Source of the DNA: Clostridia bacterium
GTDB lineage: Bacteria > Bacillota > Clostridia > Oscillospirales > CAG-272
Direction of reading: 5' to 3'
Assembly (NCBI GenBank): GCA_017466495.1
Contig: JAFTUB010000190.1
Coordinates: 1-6,027 of the forward strand
DNA length: 6,027 bases
Shown: one piece after another, positions 1 through 5,126 of the stretch
Position numbering within the stretch: the stretch's first letter is position 1
Layout of the letters: the number at the start of each line of letters is the position of its first letter
Notes under the pieces: generated by a model
The model's database searches: none
What the model saw: the letters and a program-made list of their open reading frames with translations, nothing else
What the model was told of the DNA's origin: nothing
Program-made: the position numbers and the translations under genes

Positions 1-53
1 AAGGCGAGTACGCAGAGAAATGATACAAAACCGACCACACCTTTTTGCTTCAT
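1..53 (-). CDS. N-terminus of a probably exported protein (partial)
   Basis: Only the first 17 codons lie in the window; the gene continues beyond position 1. The start is the ATG complementary to 51-53. It is preceded by a full AGGAGG (complement of 60-65) with a 6-nt spacer, and by a consensus promoter further out. The peptide MKQKGVVGFVSFLCVLA has two lysines followed by an uninterrupted hydrophobic run, which fits the start of a Sec signal peptide or a first membrane segment. The Cys at residue 14 is not in a clear lipobox context. The mature protein is out of view, so no function can be given. It is transcribed away from the tRNA gene and the hydrogenase genes and is probably unrelated to them. 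Confidence 0.7.
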   Translation of the reverse strand, partial: MKQKGVVGFVSFLCVLA

Positions 54-93
54 GGATGTCCTCCTGGGGAATGGTTGAGCAAATGATGTTTGT

Positions 94-122
94 ATTATAA
101 CATACGTTTGTGATTTTTTCAA
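94..122 (-). promoter_or_regulatory. Sigma-A type promoter of the leftward gene
   Basis: On the minus strand there is TTGAAA (122-117), a 17-nt spacer and a perfect TATAAT (99-94). A TG one base upstream of the -10 box gives an extended -10. Transcription should begin near position 87, leaving a leader of roughly 34 nt before the ATG at 53. Confidence 0.8.
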
Positions 123-173
123 CACGTTTTTTCGAAGGCGGGATTTACACCGTCAGTGCGGGTGTTTTTTCGG

Positions 174-226
174 GCAGCAAAAATCCGAACCCCATCACAC
201 AGTGATGGGGTTCGGATTTTTGCTGC
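174..226. terminator. Bidirectional intrinsic terminator downstream of tRNA-Leu
   Basis: Positions 174-198 and 202-226 are perfectly complementary (25 bp) with a 3-nt loop. The stem has a GC-rich core (CCGAACCCC pairing with GGGGTTCGG) and outer A/T runs (179-183 and 217-221), so either strand presents a GC hairpin followed by five U. It lies about 33 nt past the CCA end of the leftward tRNA gene, so ending that transcript is the likely main role. It would also stop rightward transcripts from entering the tRNA region. Confidence 0.85.
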
Positions 227-258
227 TGCCACCCGATCTTTTGGGAGCAGCCTGCCGC

Positions 259-341
259 TGGTGCGGGTAACAGGGGTCGAACCTGCACGAATTAACACAA
301 GATCCTAAATCTTGCGCGTCTGCCAATTCCGCCATACCCGC
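259..341 (-). tRNA. tRNA-Leu (anticodon UAG)
   Basis: On the minus strand the acceptor arms GCGGGTA (341-335) and TACCCGC (269-263) pair over 7 bp. The anticodon stem is CAAGA/TCTTG with loop TTTAGGA, which places the anticodon UAG at 307-305 and reads CUN leucine codons, mainly CUA. The T arm is GCAGG/CCTGT around loop TTCGACC. An 11-nt stretch between the anticodon and T stems is the longer variable arm expected for leucine tRNA. The discriminator base is A at 262 and the CCA tail is encoded (261-259). The body is 80 nt, or 83 with CCA. Confidence 0.96.
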
Positions 342-350
342 GTATGCAAT

Positions 351-379
351 AGGATACCATAAAAATGTCGATTTGTCAA
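351..379 (-). promoter_or_regulatory. Promoter of tRNA-Leu
   Basis: On the minus strand there is a perfect -35 TTGACA (379-374), a 17-nt spacer and -10 TATCCT (356-351). A TGG just before the -10 gives an extended -10. The predicted start near 344 is only a few bases before the mature 5' end of the tRNA at 341. A near-consensus promoter with a very short leader is typical of stable RNA genes. Confidence 0.85.
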
Positions 380-408
380 GGCGGGGCGAGGAAAACCCCT
401 GCGATAGC

Positions 409-440
409 TTTTTGAAAAAAGTGCGAAAATTTTTCAAAAA
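409..440. repeat. Inverted repeat upstream of promoter 1, possible operator
   Basis: TTTTTGAAAAA (409-419) and TTTTTCAAAAA (430-440) form a perfect 11-bp inverted repeat around a 10-nt centre containing GTGCGAA. It sits directly upstream of the shared promoter element at 442. A shorter repeat with a similar centre occurs in the same place before promoter 2 (3857-3876). Position and symmetry suggest a binding site for a dimeric regulator, but A/T tracts also act as UP-like promoter elements. The stretch 404-413 is an extra copy of ATAGCTTTTT, the core of the element found at 444-453. Confidence 0.5.
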
Positions 441-441
441 A

Positions 442-473
442 CTATAGCTTTTTTTGTTGATTTCATGTATAAT
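442..473 (+). promoter_or_regulatory. Promoter 1, driving the DRTGG/sensor-hydrogenase operon
   Basis: A perfect -10 TATAAT lies at 468-473. The -35 position (445-450, TAGCTT at 17-nt spacing) does not resemble TTGACA. It is covered by CTATAGC followed by seven T (442-455), and the same 14-mer sits at the same 10-nt distance from TGTATAAT before the second operon (3874-3905). A strong -10, a weak -35 and a conserved element in between point to a regulated or activator-dependent promoter. The start should be near 480, giving a leader of about 75 nt. Confidence 0.7.
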
Positions 474-483
474 AAAACTATAC

Positions 484-539
484 TCCGGGTATTGGCCGGA
501 AATCATTTCTCATCACTGGGGCAGGTGCTGCGGCGCCCC
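484..539 (+). promoter_or_regulatory. Structured 5' leader of operon 1
   Basis: Two small hairpins can be drawn. TCCGG (484-488) pairs with CCGGA (496-500) around a 7-nt loop. GGGGC (518-522) pairs with GCCCC (535-539), ending five bases before the AGGAGG at 545-550. Positions 492-511 match 16 of 20 bases of the leader of operon 2 (3941-3960), sharing TTGGCCG and ATCAT. This may be an RNA control element. No known riboswitch class is recognised. Confidence 0.4.
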
Positions 540-554
540 CCGCCAGGAGGATCT

Positions 555-911
555 ATGAAAATTCAAACCCTTGTTGACCTGCTTGAGGCAGATGTGCTCT
601 GCGGTGCTGACTTGCTTGACGGCAATGTGCAGTCGGCCTGCGGGAGCGATATGATGAGCGATGTCCTTGCCTATGTCAAGGAACAGGCAGTATTGCTGAC
701 CGGCCTGGTCAATCCCCAGGTGATCCGTACCGCCATGATGATGGATATGCACTGCATCGTATTTGTCCGGGGAAAGACGCCCACTGAAGAAATGATCTCG
801 CTGGCCGAGGAGAGCGGTATTGTTCTGCTTTCCACCGAAGAAAGAATGTACGGCGCCTGCGGCAAGCTTTATGTGGCCGGCTTGGGCGGCGGAGAGGAGG
901 GTGACGTATGA
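555..911 (+). CDS. DRTGG-domain protein 1
   Basis: A 118-residue protein that is essentially one DRTGG-type domain, a fold named from proteins where it often accompanies CBS or kinase-like domains; its ligand is not established. The ATG at 555 is chosen because AGGAGG at 545-550 precedes it; an in-frame ATG at 465 overlaps the promoter and is excluded. Visible landmarks are an N-terminal helix (MKIQTLVDLLEA), the central stretch CGSDMMSDVLAYV around residues 29-41, a hydrophobic strand with LLTGLVNP, and MHCIVFVRGKTP, followed by a helix and strand. There is no signal peptide or membrane segment. It is first in a five-gene operon, and its stop overlaps the next start by 4 nt (ATGA), implying coupled translation. 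A related protein, DRTGG protein 2, lies three genes later. A ligand-binding or scaffold role in signalling is inference. Confidence 0.85.
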   Translation: MKIQTLVDLLEADVLCGADLLDGNVQSACGSDMMSDVLAYVKEQAVLLTGLVNPQVIRTAMMMDMHCIVFVRGKTPTEEMISLAEESGIVLLSTEERMYGACGKLYVAGLGGGEEGDV

Positions 912-1333
912 GCGAACCTTTGAAATTCCATTTTCCCGTGAGCGGGGGGGATTTTACATCGGCAGGTAAGGCCTCGGTGCAGGTGAAGAAGCTGCTTCGC
1001 CAGCTGGGCATTTCTCCCGATGCCATTCGCCGTGTGGCCATTGCCATGTACGAAGGTGAGATCAATATGGTCATCCACGCCAATGGCGGCTCCGCAGACC
1101 TGGAGATCTATCCCGATTACATCAAAATTATCCTGGCCGACACCGGCCCGGGTATTCCCAATATCGATCTTGCTATGCAGGAGGGGTTCTCCACCGCTCC
1201 CGACAATATCCGCTCCCTGGGCTTCGGCGCCGGCATGGGCCTGCCCAACATGAAGCGATACACCGACGATATGAAGATTGACACCGAGGTGGGTGTGGGA
1301 ACCACCGTGACCATGCGGGTGAACATCGCATGA
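908..1333 (+). CDS. RsbW/SpoIIAB-like ATP-binding protein (anti-sigma factor type kinase)
   Basis: A 141-residue stand-alone GHKL ATPase domain of the kind found in anti-sigma factor serine kinases. The N box has E49 and N53 (YEGEINMVIHA), the G1 box is DTGPGIP with D78, G80 and G82, and the G2 lid is GFGAGMGLPNM (105-115); a closing GVGTTVTM strand completes the fold. Length matches RsbW/SpoIIAB proteins. AGGAGG at 895-900 precedes the ATG by 7 nt, and the ATG overlaps the previous stop. There is no histidine phosphoacceptor domain, so phosphorylation of a partner on Ser/Thr, or partner binding switched by nucleotide, is more likely than two-component chemistry. No sigma factor or antagonist gene is visible nearby, so its partner is unknown. 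Its place directly before the sensor-type hydrogenase suggests it passes on that protein's signal (inference). Confidence 0.88.
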   Translation: MSEPLKFHFPVSGGDFTSAGKASVQVKKLLRQLGISPDAIRRVAIAMYEGEINMVIHANGGSADLEIYPDYIKIILADTGPGIPNIDLAMQEGFSTAPDNIRSLGFGAGMGLPNMKRYTDDMKIDTEVGVGTTVTMRVNIA

Positions 1334-1367
1334 TTTCCCGAAAACCGATGAGAAAGGAGTGATTGGT

Positions 1368-2684
1368 TTGGAGAACAATGATACCCGCCGTCATTCGGTT
1401 TCGCTGGATTTGGAAAAATGCAAAGGCTGCACCAACTGTCTGAAACGCTGTCCCACCGAGGCCATCCGCATTCGCGGCGGCCATGCGGTGATCAAATCCG
1501 AGCGCTGCATTGACTGCGGTGAGTGCATCCGTGTCTGTCCTTATCGGGCCAAGCTGGCCAAATGCGACCGATTGGAAGATTTTTCCCATTACAAATGGAA
1601 AATTGCCATCCCCGCTCCTGCTCTCTACGGGCAGTTTGCCGAGCTGGATGACCTTGACTATATCCTGACCGGGCTTCTGCAGATCGGTTTTGACGATGTG
1701 TTTGAGGTGGCCCGCGCCGCCGAGATCGTGTCGGAGTACACTCGCCACTATCTCCACCGTCCCGATATCACCAAGCCTGTGATCTCCTCCGCCTGTCCGG
1801 CCGTTGTGCGGCTGATCAGCGTGCGTTTCCCCTATTTGCTGGACAATGTGCTGCCCATTCTCCCCCCTGTGGAGTTGGCGGCGCGGATGGCCAAGCAGGA
1901 AGCCATGCGCCGCCATCCCAATTTGAAGGAGAAGGATATCTGCGCCCTCTTCATTTCCCCTTGCCCTGCCAAGGTGAGCTACGCCCGCAATCCCATCGGC
2001 GTGGAAAAGAGTGCGGTGGATGGCGTGCTGTCCATCAGCGACATTTTCTTCCGCCTGGTGCCCGCGCTCAAGAAGATCGAGGTGCCCACTGTGACCTCGC
2101 GCTCGGGTATTATCGGCATCAGCTGGGCCGGATCGGGCGGGGAATCCTCGGCGCTGCTCAACGATAAGTATCTGGCGGCCGATGGCATTGAGAATGTCAT
2201 CAAGGTGCTGGATGAAATTGAAAAAGAAAACTTCGCCGGGCTTGAATTCATTGAGCTCAATGCCTGCAGCGGCGGATGCGTCGGCGGGGCAATGAATATG
2301 GAAAATCCCTTCATCGCAAAGGCTCGCCTGCAGAAGCTGCGGCGATATCTGCCTGTGTCCCAGAACCGGATGCACTATCCCGGCTACGAGGGCGAGGATG
2401 ATATTCCCGAGGAGCTGTTCTGGAGCGACACCGTGGATTATCTGCCCATTATGCAGCTTGACACCGACCGCGCTGAGGCCCTGCGGAAGATGCAGCGAAT
2501 GCAGCAGATCGATGACACGCTGCCTAACCTGGACTGCGGCTCCTGCGGCGCGCCCAGCTGCTCGGCGCTGGCCGAGGATATTGTTCGCGGCGAGGCGGAC
2601 GAGTCGAATTGCGTGATCCGGATGCGCCAGCAAATCGAAGATATTTGGCGCACCATGGGCCGCATGGTACATGACGGCGACTAA
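1368..2684 (+). CDS. Sensory-type [FeFe]-hydrogenase homologue with three [4Fe-4S] motifs (HydS-like, no PAS domain)
   Basis: A 438-residue cytoplasmic protein. Start: TTG at 1368, 8 nt after AGGAG (1355-1359); the alternative GTG at 1359 overlaps that site. Domains: a two-cluster ferredoxin (C18, C21, C24, C28 and C47, C50, C53, C57); an [FeFe]-hydrogenase H-cluster domain (about 78-330); a C-terminal CxxC-x4-C FeS motif (C390, C393, C398, then C415). H-cluster ligands appear kept: C143 in SSACPAV, C199 in SPCPAK, C300 and C304 in ACSGGC. Catalytic enzymes have TSCCP, MPCxxKxxE and ExMACxxGC; here the proton-relay cysteine is A142, the Glu of motif 2 is Y205, and both Met are lost. Ala at that relay position is known from sensory (group C/D, HydS) hydrogenases, which favours H2 or redox sensing over turnover. 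Group C proteins usually continue into a PAS domain after the third FeS motif; this one ends about 23 residues later. Neighbours are signalling-type genes. Confidence 0.87.
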   Translation: MENNDTRRHSVSLDLEKCKGCTNCLKRCPTEAIRIRGGHAVIKSERCIDCGECIRVCPYRAKLAKCDRLEDFSHYKWKIAIPAPALYGQFAELDDLDYILTGLLQIGFDDVFEVARAAEIVSEYTRHYLHRPDITKPVISSACPAVVRLISVRFPYLLDNVLPILPPVELAARMAKQEAMRRHPNLKEKDICALFISPCPAKVSYARNPIGVEKSAVDGVLSISDIFFRLVPALKKIEVPTVTSRSGIIGISWAGSGGESSALLNDKYLAADGIENVIKVLDEIEKENFAGLEFIELNACSGGCVGGAMNMENPFIAKARLQKLRRYLPVSQNRMHYPGYEGEDDIPEELFWSDTVDYLPIMQLDTDRAEALRKMQRMQQIDDTLPNLDCGSCGAPSCSALAEDIVRGEADESNCVIRMRQQIEDIWRTMGRMVHDGD

Positions 2685-2709
2685 AACTTCCGAAGGGGAG
2701 GAAAACGCA

Positions 2710-3039
2710 ATGCAACTGACCAAAATTATCGAAGCTATGGAGCTTGAAGTGCTGACTTCCGTGACTGAGGACAGGGAAGTGCTGGGGGGATATACCGGCG
2801 ACCTGCTCAGCTGGGTGATGGGGCGTGCTGAGAGTGAGATGCTTTGGATTACCATCATGACCAATGTGAATATCCTGGCGGTGGCGTCCCTGCGGGATCT
2901 GCCGGCGGTGCTGATCGCCGAGGCGGCGGAGCTGGATGAAGCTGTGATCGCTAAGGCAAAGGAGCAGGAGATCACGCTTCTGCGCAGTCCCAAGTCGGCA
3001 TATGCCCTTTGCGTCGAGCTGGGCAAGCTGTTGGCATAA
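2710..3039 (+). CDS. DRTGG-domain protein 2
   Basis: A 109-residue single-domain DRTGG-type protein. The ATG at 2710 follows GGGGAGG (2695-2701) with an 8-nt spacer; an in-frame upstream ATG at 2671 lies inside the preceding gene and lacks a site. The conserved-looking core is YTGDLLSWVMGRA (residues 28-40), then ITIMTNVNILAVASL, a hydrophobic strand, LPAVLIAE, and a final helix and strand ending near LRSPKSAYALCVELG. It resembles DRTGG protein 1 in size and in strand-helix order, including the GDLLSWV/SDVLAYV segment, so the two may be ancient paralogues forming a pair. It follows the hydrogenase homologue by 25 nt and precedes the PHP gene by a single base. Small DRTGG proteins of this kind recur next to [FeFe]-hydrogenase genes in Clostridia; their biochemical role is not known. 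Confidence 0.85.
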   Translation: MQLTKIIEAMELEVLTSVTEDREVLGGYTGDLLSWVMGRAESEMLWITIMTNVNILAVASLRDLPAVLIAEAAELDEAVIAKAKEQEITLLRSPKSAYALCVELGKLLA

Positions 3040-3040
3040 G

Positions 3041-3778
3041 ATGGCCTGTTTCTACGATTTTCATATCCACTCCTGCCTGTCCCCCTGCGCGGAAAACGAA
3101 ATGACCCCCGCGACCATTGCCGGTATGGCGGCGCTGAACGGCCTGCGCATGGCAGCCCTCACCGACCACAATTCCTGCGGCAATCTCCCCGCTTTCTTCG
3201 AGGCCTGCCGGGCTTACGGCGTGCTGCCCGTGGCGGGGATCGAGGTGGAATCGGCGGAGGCGGTACATATCGTCTGCCTTTTTCCGCGGATTGAGCTGGC
3301 GATGGCGTTTTGGAAGAATACCGTCCGACCGGCGCTGCCCTCCATCAGGAATAAGCCCGCAATCTTTGGGGATCAGCAGTTTATGAATGCTGATGACGAG
3401 GTGATCGGAGAAGAGCCGATTCTGCTGATCAACTCCACATCGCTCACCTTGGATGAGGTGGCCGATGCGGCACGGCGTGCCGGAGGGGTTCCGTTCCCGG
3501 CGCACGTGGACCGTCCGTCCAACGGGCTGATCGAAATTCTCGGCGGTGTTCCGCCGGAGCCGGGGTTTGTCTGCGTGGAGTTCAACGATTCGGCGAATAT
3601 TCCTGCACTGCGTGAGGCGCATCCTGCGCTGTCTTCGCTGATCACCCTGACCAACTCCGATGCCCACCGGCTGGAGTCGATCTACGATGCCGTCAATGCT
3701 CTGCCCATCGGGGATCCCGAGGAGGAAGATGACGTTTTGCTGGAGCGCTTATTTGCCTGCCTGTGCGGGCAGAAGTGA
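3041..3778 (+). CDS. PHP-domain metal-dependent phosphoesterase
   Basis: A 245-residue protein of the PHP (polymerase and histidinol phosphatase) superfamily, which binds two or three metal ions and cleaves phosphoester bonds. The metal-ligand motifs appear in order: H8-x-H10 (FHIHS), TDHN at 41-44, E68 (GIEVES), H76, H155 (PAHVDRP) and NSDAH at 205-209 with D207 and H209. All key residues look intact, so it should be active; the natural substrate (nucleotide, cofactor or signalling molecule) cannot be read from sequence. The ATG at 3041 starts one base after the previous stop and has no obvious ribosome binding site, so translation is probably coupled. It is the last gene of operon 1. An in-frame ATG at 3002 lies within the preceding gene and is not favoured. 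Confidence 0.9.
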   Translation: MACFYDFHIHSCLSPCAENEMTPATIAGMAALNGLRMAALTDHNSCGNLPAFFEACRAYGVLPVAGIEVESAEAVHIVCLFPRIELAMAFWKNTVRPALPSIRNKPAIFGDQQFMNADDEVIGEEPILLINSTSLTLDEVADAARRAGGVPFPAHVDRPSNGLIEILGGVPPEPGFVCVEFNDSANIPALREAHPALSSLITLTNSDAHRLESIYDAVNALPIGDPEEEDDVLLERLFACLCGQK

Positions 3779-3793
3779 GCGCCGAAAGCTGCG

Positions 3794-3809
3794 TTGTCGA
3801 AATCGACAA
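3794..3809. repeat. 16-bp perfect palindrome after the PHP gene
   Basis: TTGTCGAAATCGACAA is a perfect inverted repeat located 16 nt after the PHP stop and about 65 nt before the promoter 2 element. It ends in TTGT/ACAA like redox-responsive Rex sites, but Rex sites span 18 bp with different inner bases, so this is not a standard match. As RNA it could form a 6-bp stem with an AAAT loop, but no U run follows on the plus strand, so it is a poor terminator. No convincing terminator for operon 1 was found between 3779 and 3870, so read-through into operon 2 is possible. Confidence 0.45.
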
Positions 3810-3856
3810 AAATTTCACACAGCATGGCGGTAATCTATGAAAAAATGTAAATTTTT

Positions 3857-3876
3857 TAGAAAATGACGAATTTCTA
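3857..3876. repeat. Inverted repeat upstream of promoter 2, possible operator
   Basis: TAGAAA (3857-3862) and TTTCTA (3871-3876) are perfect 6-bp arms around ATGACGAA. The arrangement GAAA, TG-CGAA, TTTC parallels the inverted repeat before promoter 1 (409-440), whose centre contains GTGCGAA. The right arm overlaps the start of the CTATAGC element, so a bound protein would touch the -35 region. A second A/T palindrome (AAAAAAT, 4 nt, ATTTTTT) lies just upstream. Confidence 0.4.
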
Positions 3877-3905
3877 TAGCTTTTTTTCGAAATTTGTTGT
3901 ATAAT
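3874..3905 (+). promoter_or_regulatory. Promoter 2, driving the hydrogenase diaphorase operon
   Basis: A perfect -10 TATAAT lies at 3900-3905. CTATAGC plus seven T (3874-3887) occupies the -35 region and is separated by 10 nt from TGTATAAT, identical in sequence and spacing to promoter 1. The nominal -35 is again TAGCTT at a 17-nt spacer. The predicted start near 3912 gives a leader of about 100 nt before the NuoE ATG. Confidence 0.75.
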
Positions 3906-3915
3906 TATTTGGATA

Positions 3916-3960
3916 AGACCGACGAAGGTCGGTTTAGGCTTTGGCCGCATATCATATTTC
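3916..3960 (+). promoter_or_regulatory. 5' leader of operon 2: hairpin plus segment shared with leader 1
   Basis: ACCGAC (3918-3923) and GTCGGT (3928-3933) pair perfectly around loop GAAG, with a G-U and an A-U pair extending the stem to 8 bp. It lies within a few bases of the expected transcript start, where such hairpins often protect mRNA 5' ends; only three T follow, so termination is unlikely. Positions 3941-3960 match 492-511 of leader 1 in 16 of 20 bases (TTGGCCG, then ATCAT). AGGAGG at 3995-4000 follows. Confidence 0.45.
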
Positions 3961-4012
3961 CCAAATTCCATGTAAATCACTTGATCATTTTTACAGGAGG
4001 TATTTTGCAACC

Positions 4013-4507
4013 ATGAAAAAGAAATTGACCACGGTTCAATTTCGCGGCACCAAAGAGCAGGAGGAAAAGCTGCTTGAGGTGATCGCAAAGCATCAGGGAA
4101 CCAAGGGTGCCATGATGCCCATCCTGCAGTAAGCGCAGGAGATCTACGGCTATCTGCCCATTGAGGTGCAGAAGATCATTGCCGAGAAGACCGGGACCCC
4201 GCTGGAGGAGATCTTCGGCATCGTGTCCTTCTACGCACAGTTCGCCCTTAACCCGAAGGGTGATGTGGCCATCGCTGTGTGTCTCGGTACGGCCTGCTAT
4301 GTTAAGGGCTCCGGCGATCTGATCAAGAAGATCGAAGAGAAGTTGGGTGTTGAGCCCGGCAGCACCACCCCCGACGGTAAGTACACCCTTGAGGCTACCC
4401 GCTGCATCGGTGCCTGCGGTCTGGCTCCCGTTCTCACCATCAACAATGATGTTTACGGCCGTCTGACCACCGCCGACCTGGACGGTATTCTCGAAAAGTA
4501 TATGTAA
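4013..4507 (+). pseudogene. hndA: NuoE-like [2Fe-2S] subunit of NAD-linked [FeFe] hydrogenase, interrupted by an in-frame TAA
   Basis: Read through, this is a 164-residue thioredoxin-fold [2Fe-2S] subunit (NuoE, HndA or HydC in hydrogenases), which relays electrons between the flavin subunit and the rest of the complex. Length is normal, and the four ligands are present as C90-x4-C95 and C131-x3-C135. The N-terminal helical part includes IYGYLP and the typical IFGIVSFYAQF. Codon 40 is TAA (4130-4132) between MPILQ and AQEIYGYLP, where homologues usually carry Lys, Gln or Glu; one base change from AAA, CAA or GAA explains it. The frame is otherwise intact on both sides. Translation from the ATG at 4013 (AGGAGG at 3995-4000, 12-nt spacer) would stop after 39 residues. 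An in-frame GTG at 4166 could restart a 113-residue piece holding all four cysteines, but has no nearby ribosome binding site. Recent mutation, sequence error or strain variant are all possible. Confidence 0.85.
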
Positions 4508-4510
4508 GCC

Positions 4511-5089
4511 ATGAAGGAGCTGTCGCTTAATATTCTGGATATTACGCAGAATTCCATCTCGGCGGGGGCGACCCATATTACCATCGCTCTGACTGAGGAG
4601 GAAAACGGCCGCCTGACCCTGGTCATCGCAGACAATGGCTGCGGAATGACCGAGGAAGTGCTGCGCCGGGTCAGCGACCCCTTCTATACCACCCGTACAA
4701 CCCGCAAGGTGGGGATGGGCATTTCTCTTCTGACCCTTGCTGCTGAGCAGACAGGGGGCACGGTGACCATCACCTCGGTCCATGAGTCGGTTGACCCCGT
4801 GGGACACGGAACGACCCTGACCGCCACCTTCGATACCAAGAGCATCGATTTCCCGCCGCTGGGGGACATGGTGGAAACACTCAGCGTCATCATCCAGGGG
4901 CACCCCGAAATCGATTACAGCTTCCGTCACATTACTCCGGCCCGCACGGTCAGCCTGGAGACTTCCGAGCTGCGTGAGGTGTTAGGGGAGGACGTTTCGC
5001 TTGCCGAGTACGAGGTCATGCAGTGGATCGAATCCTATCTGCGTGAACAGTACAGCGGCGGGGACGGAAGCGAAGCTGAAACTGTCTGA
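4511..5089 (+). CDS. Stand-alone histidine-kinase-like ATPase protein
   Basis: A 192-residue GHKL ATPase that lacks a histidine phosphoacceptor (DHp) domain. The N box is LDITQNSISAGA with N14, the G1 box is DNGCGM with D41, an F-box-like DPFYTT follows at 56-61, the G2 box is VGMGISL (67-73), and GHGTTLTATF (98-107) closes the domain. About 85 further residues form a C-terminal region of unknown fold, rich in acidic residues. It starts 3 nt after the NuoE stop with no clear ribosome binding site, so coupled translation is likely. Such an ATPase is known between the NuoE-like and NuoF-like genes of clostridial NADH-dependent [FeFe] hydrogenases and is often labelled histidine kinase. Its role is not established; control of the complex or its expression is inference. 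It differs in class from the RsbW-like protein at 908-1333. Confidence 0.88.
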   Translation: MKELSLNILDITQNSISAGATHITIALTEEENGRLTLVIADNGCGMTEEVLRRVSDPFYTTRTTRKVGMGISLLTLAAEQTGGTVTITSVHESVDPVGHGTTLTATFDTKSIDFPPLGDMVETLSVIIQGHPEIDYSFRHITPARTVSLETSELREVLGEDVSLAEYEVMQWIESYLREQYSGGDGSEAETV

Positions 5090-5126
5090 TATTTTCAAGA
5101 AATAAAATTCGGAGGATCGATAGCAC

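Noticed and set aside
147..170. ACACC/GGTGT hairpin followed by six T on the plus strand
   Set aside because: The stem is only 5 bp with a 9-nt loop, and no rightward gene ends upstream of it in the window; the strong 25-bp hairpin next to it is a better terminator.
195..506. Leftward open frame of 103 codons
   Set aside because: It runs through the tRNA-Leu gene, its terminator and two promoters, so it is not a protein gene.
465..554. In-frame upstream extension of DRTGG protein 1 starting at ATG 465
   Set aside because: That ATG overlaps the -10 box, and the extension covers the leader; the ATG at 555 has AGGAGG.
1173..3026. Long leftward open frame of 617 codons
   Set aside because: It is antisense to three genes with clear family motifs and shows only low-complexity composition produced by the GC-rich coding strand.
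3874..3905. Rex binding site at promoter 2
   Set aside because: The TTGT near the -10 box has no matching ACAA half-site at Rex spacing.
3916..3935. Leader hairpin of operon 2 as an attenuator
   Set aside because: Only three T follow the stem and no alternative pairing partner was found; a 5' stabilising hairpin is more plausible.
3970..3975. ATG-TAA minimal frame in leader 2
   Set aside because: No ribosome binding site precedes it, and such pairs arise often by chance.
4130..4132. Programmed recoding of the TAA in the NuoE-like gene
   Set aside because: No known bacterial system recodes TAA for an extra amino acid; no other internal TAA suggests a changed genetic code in this window.
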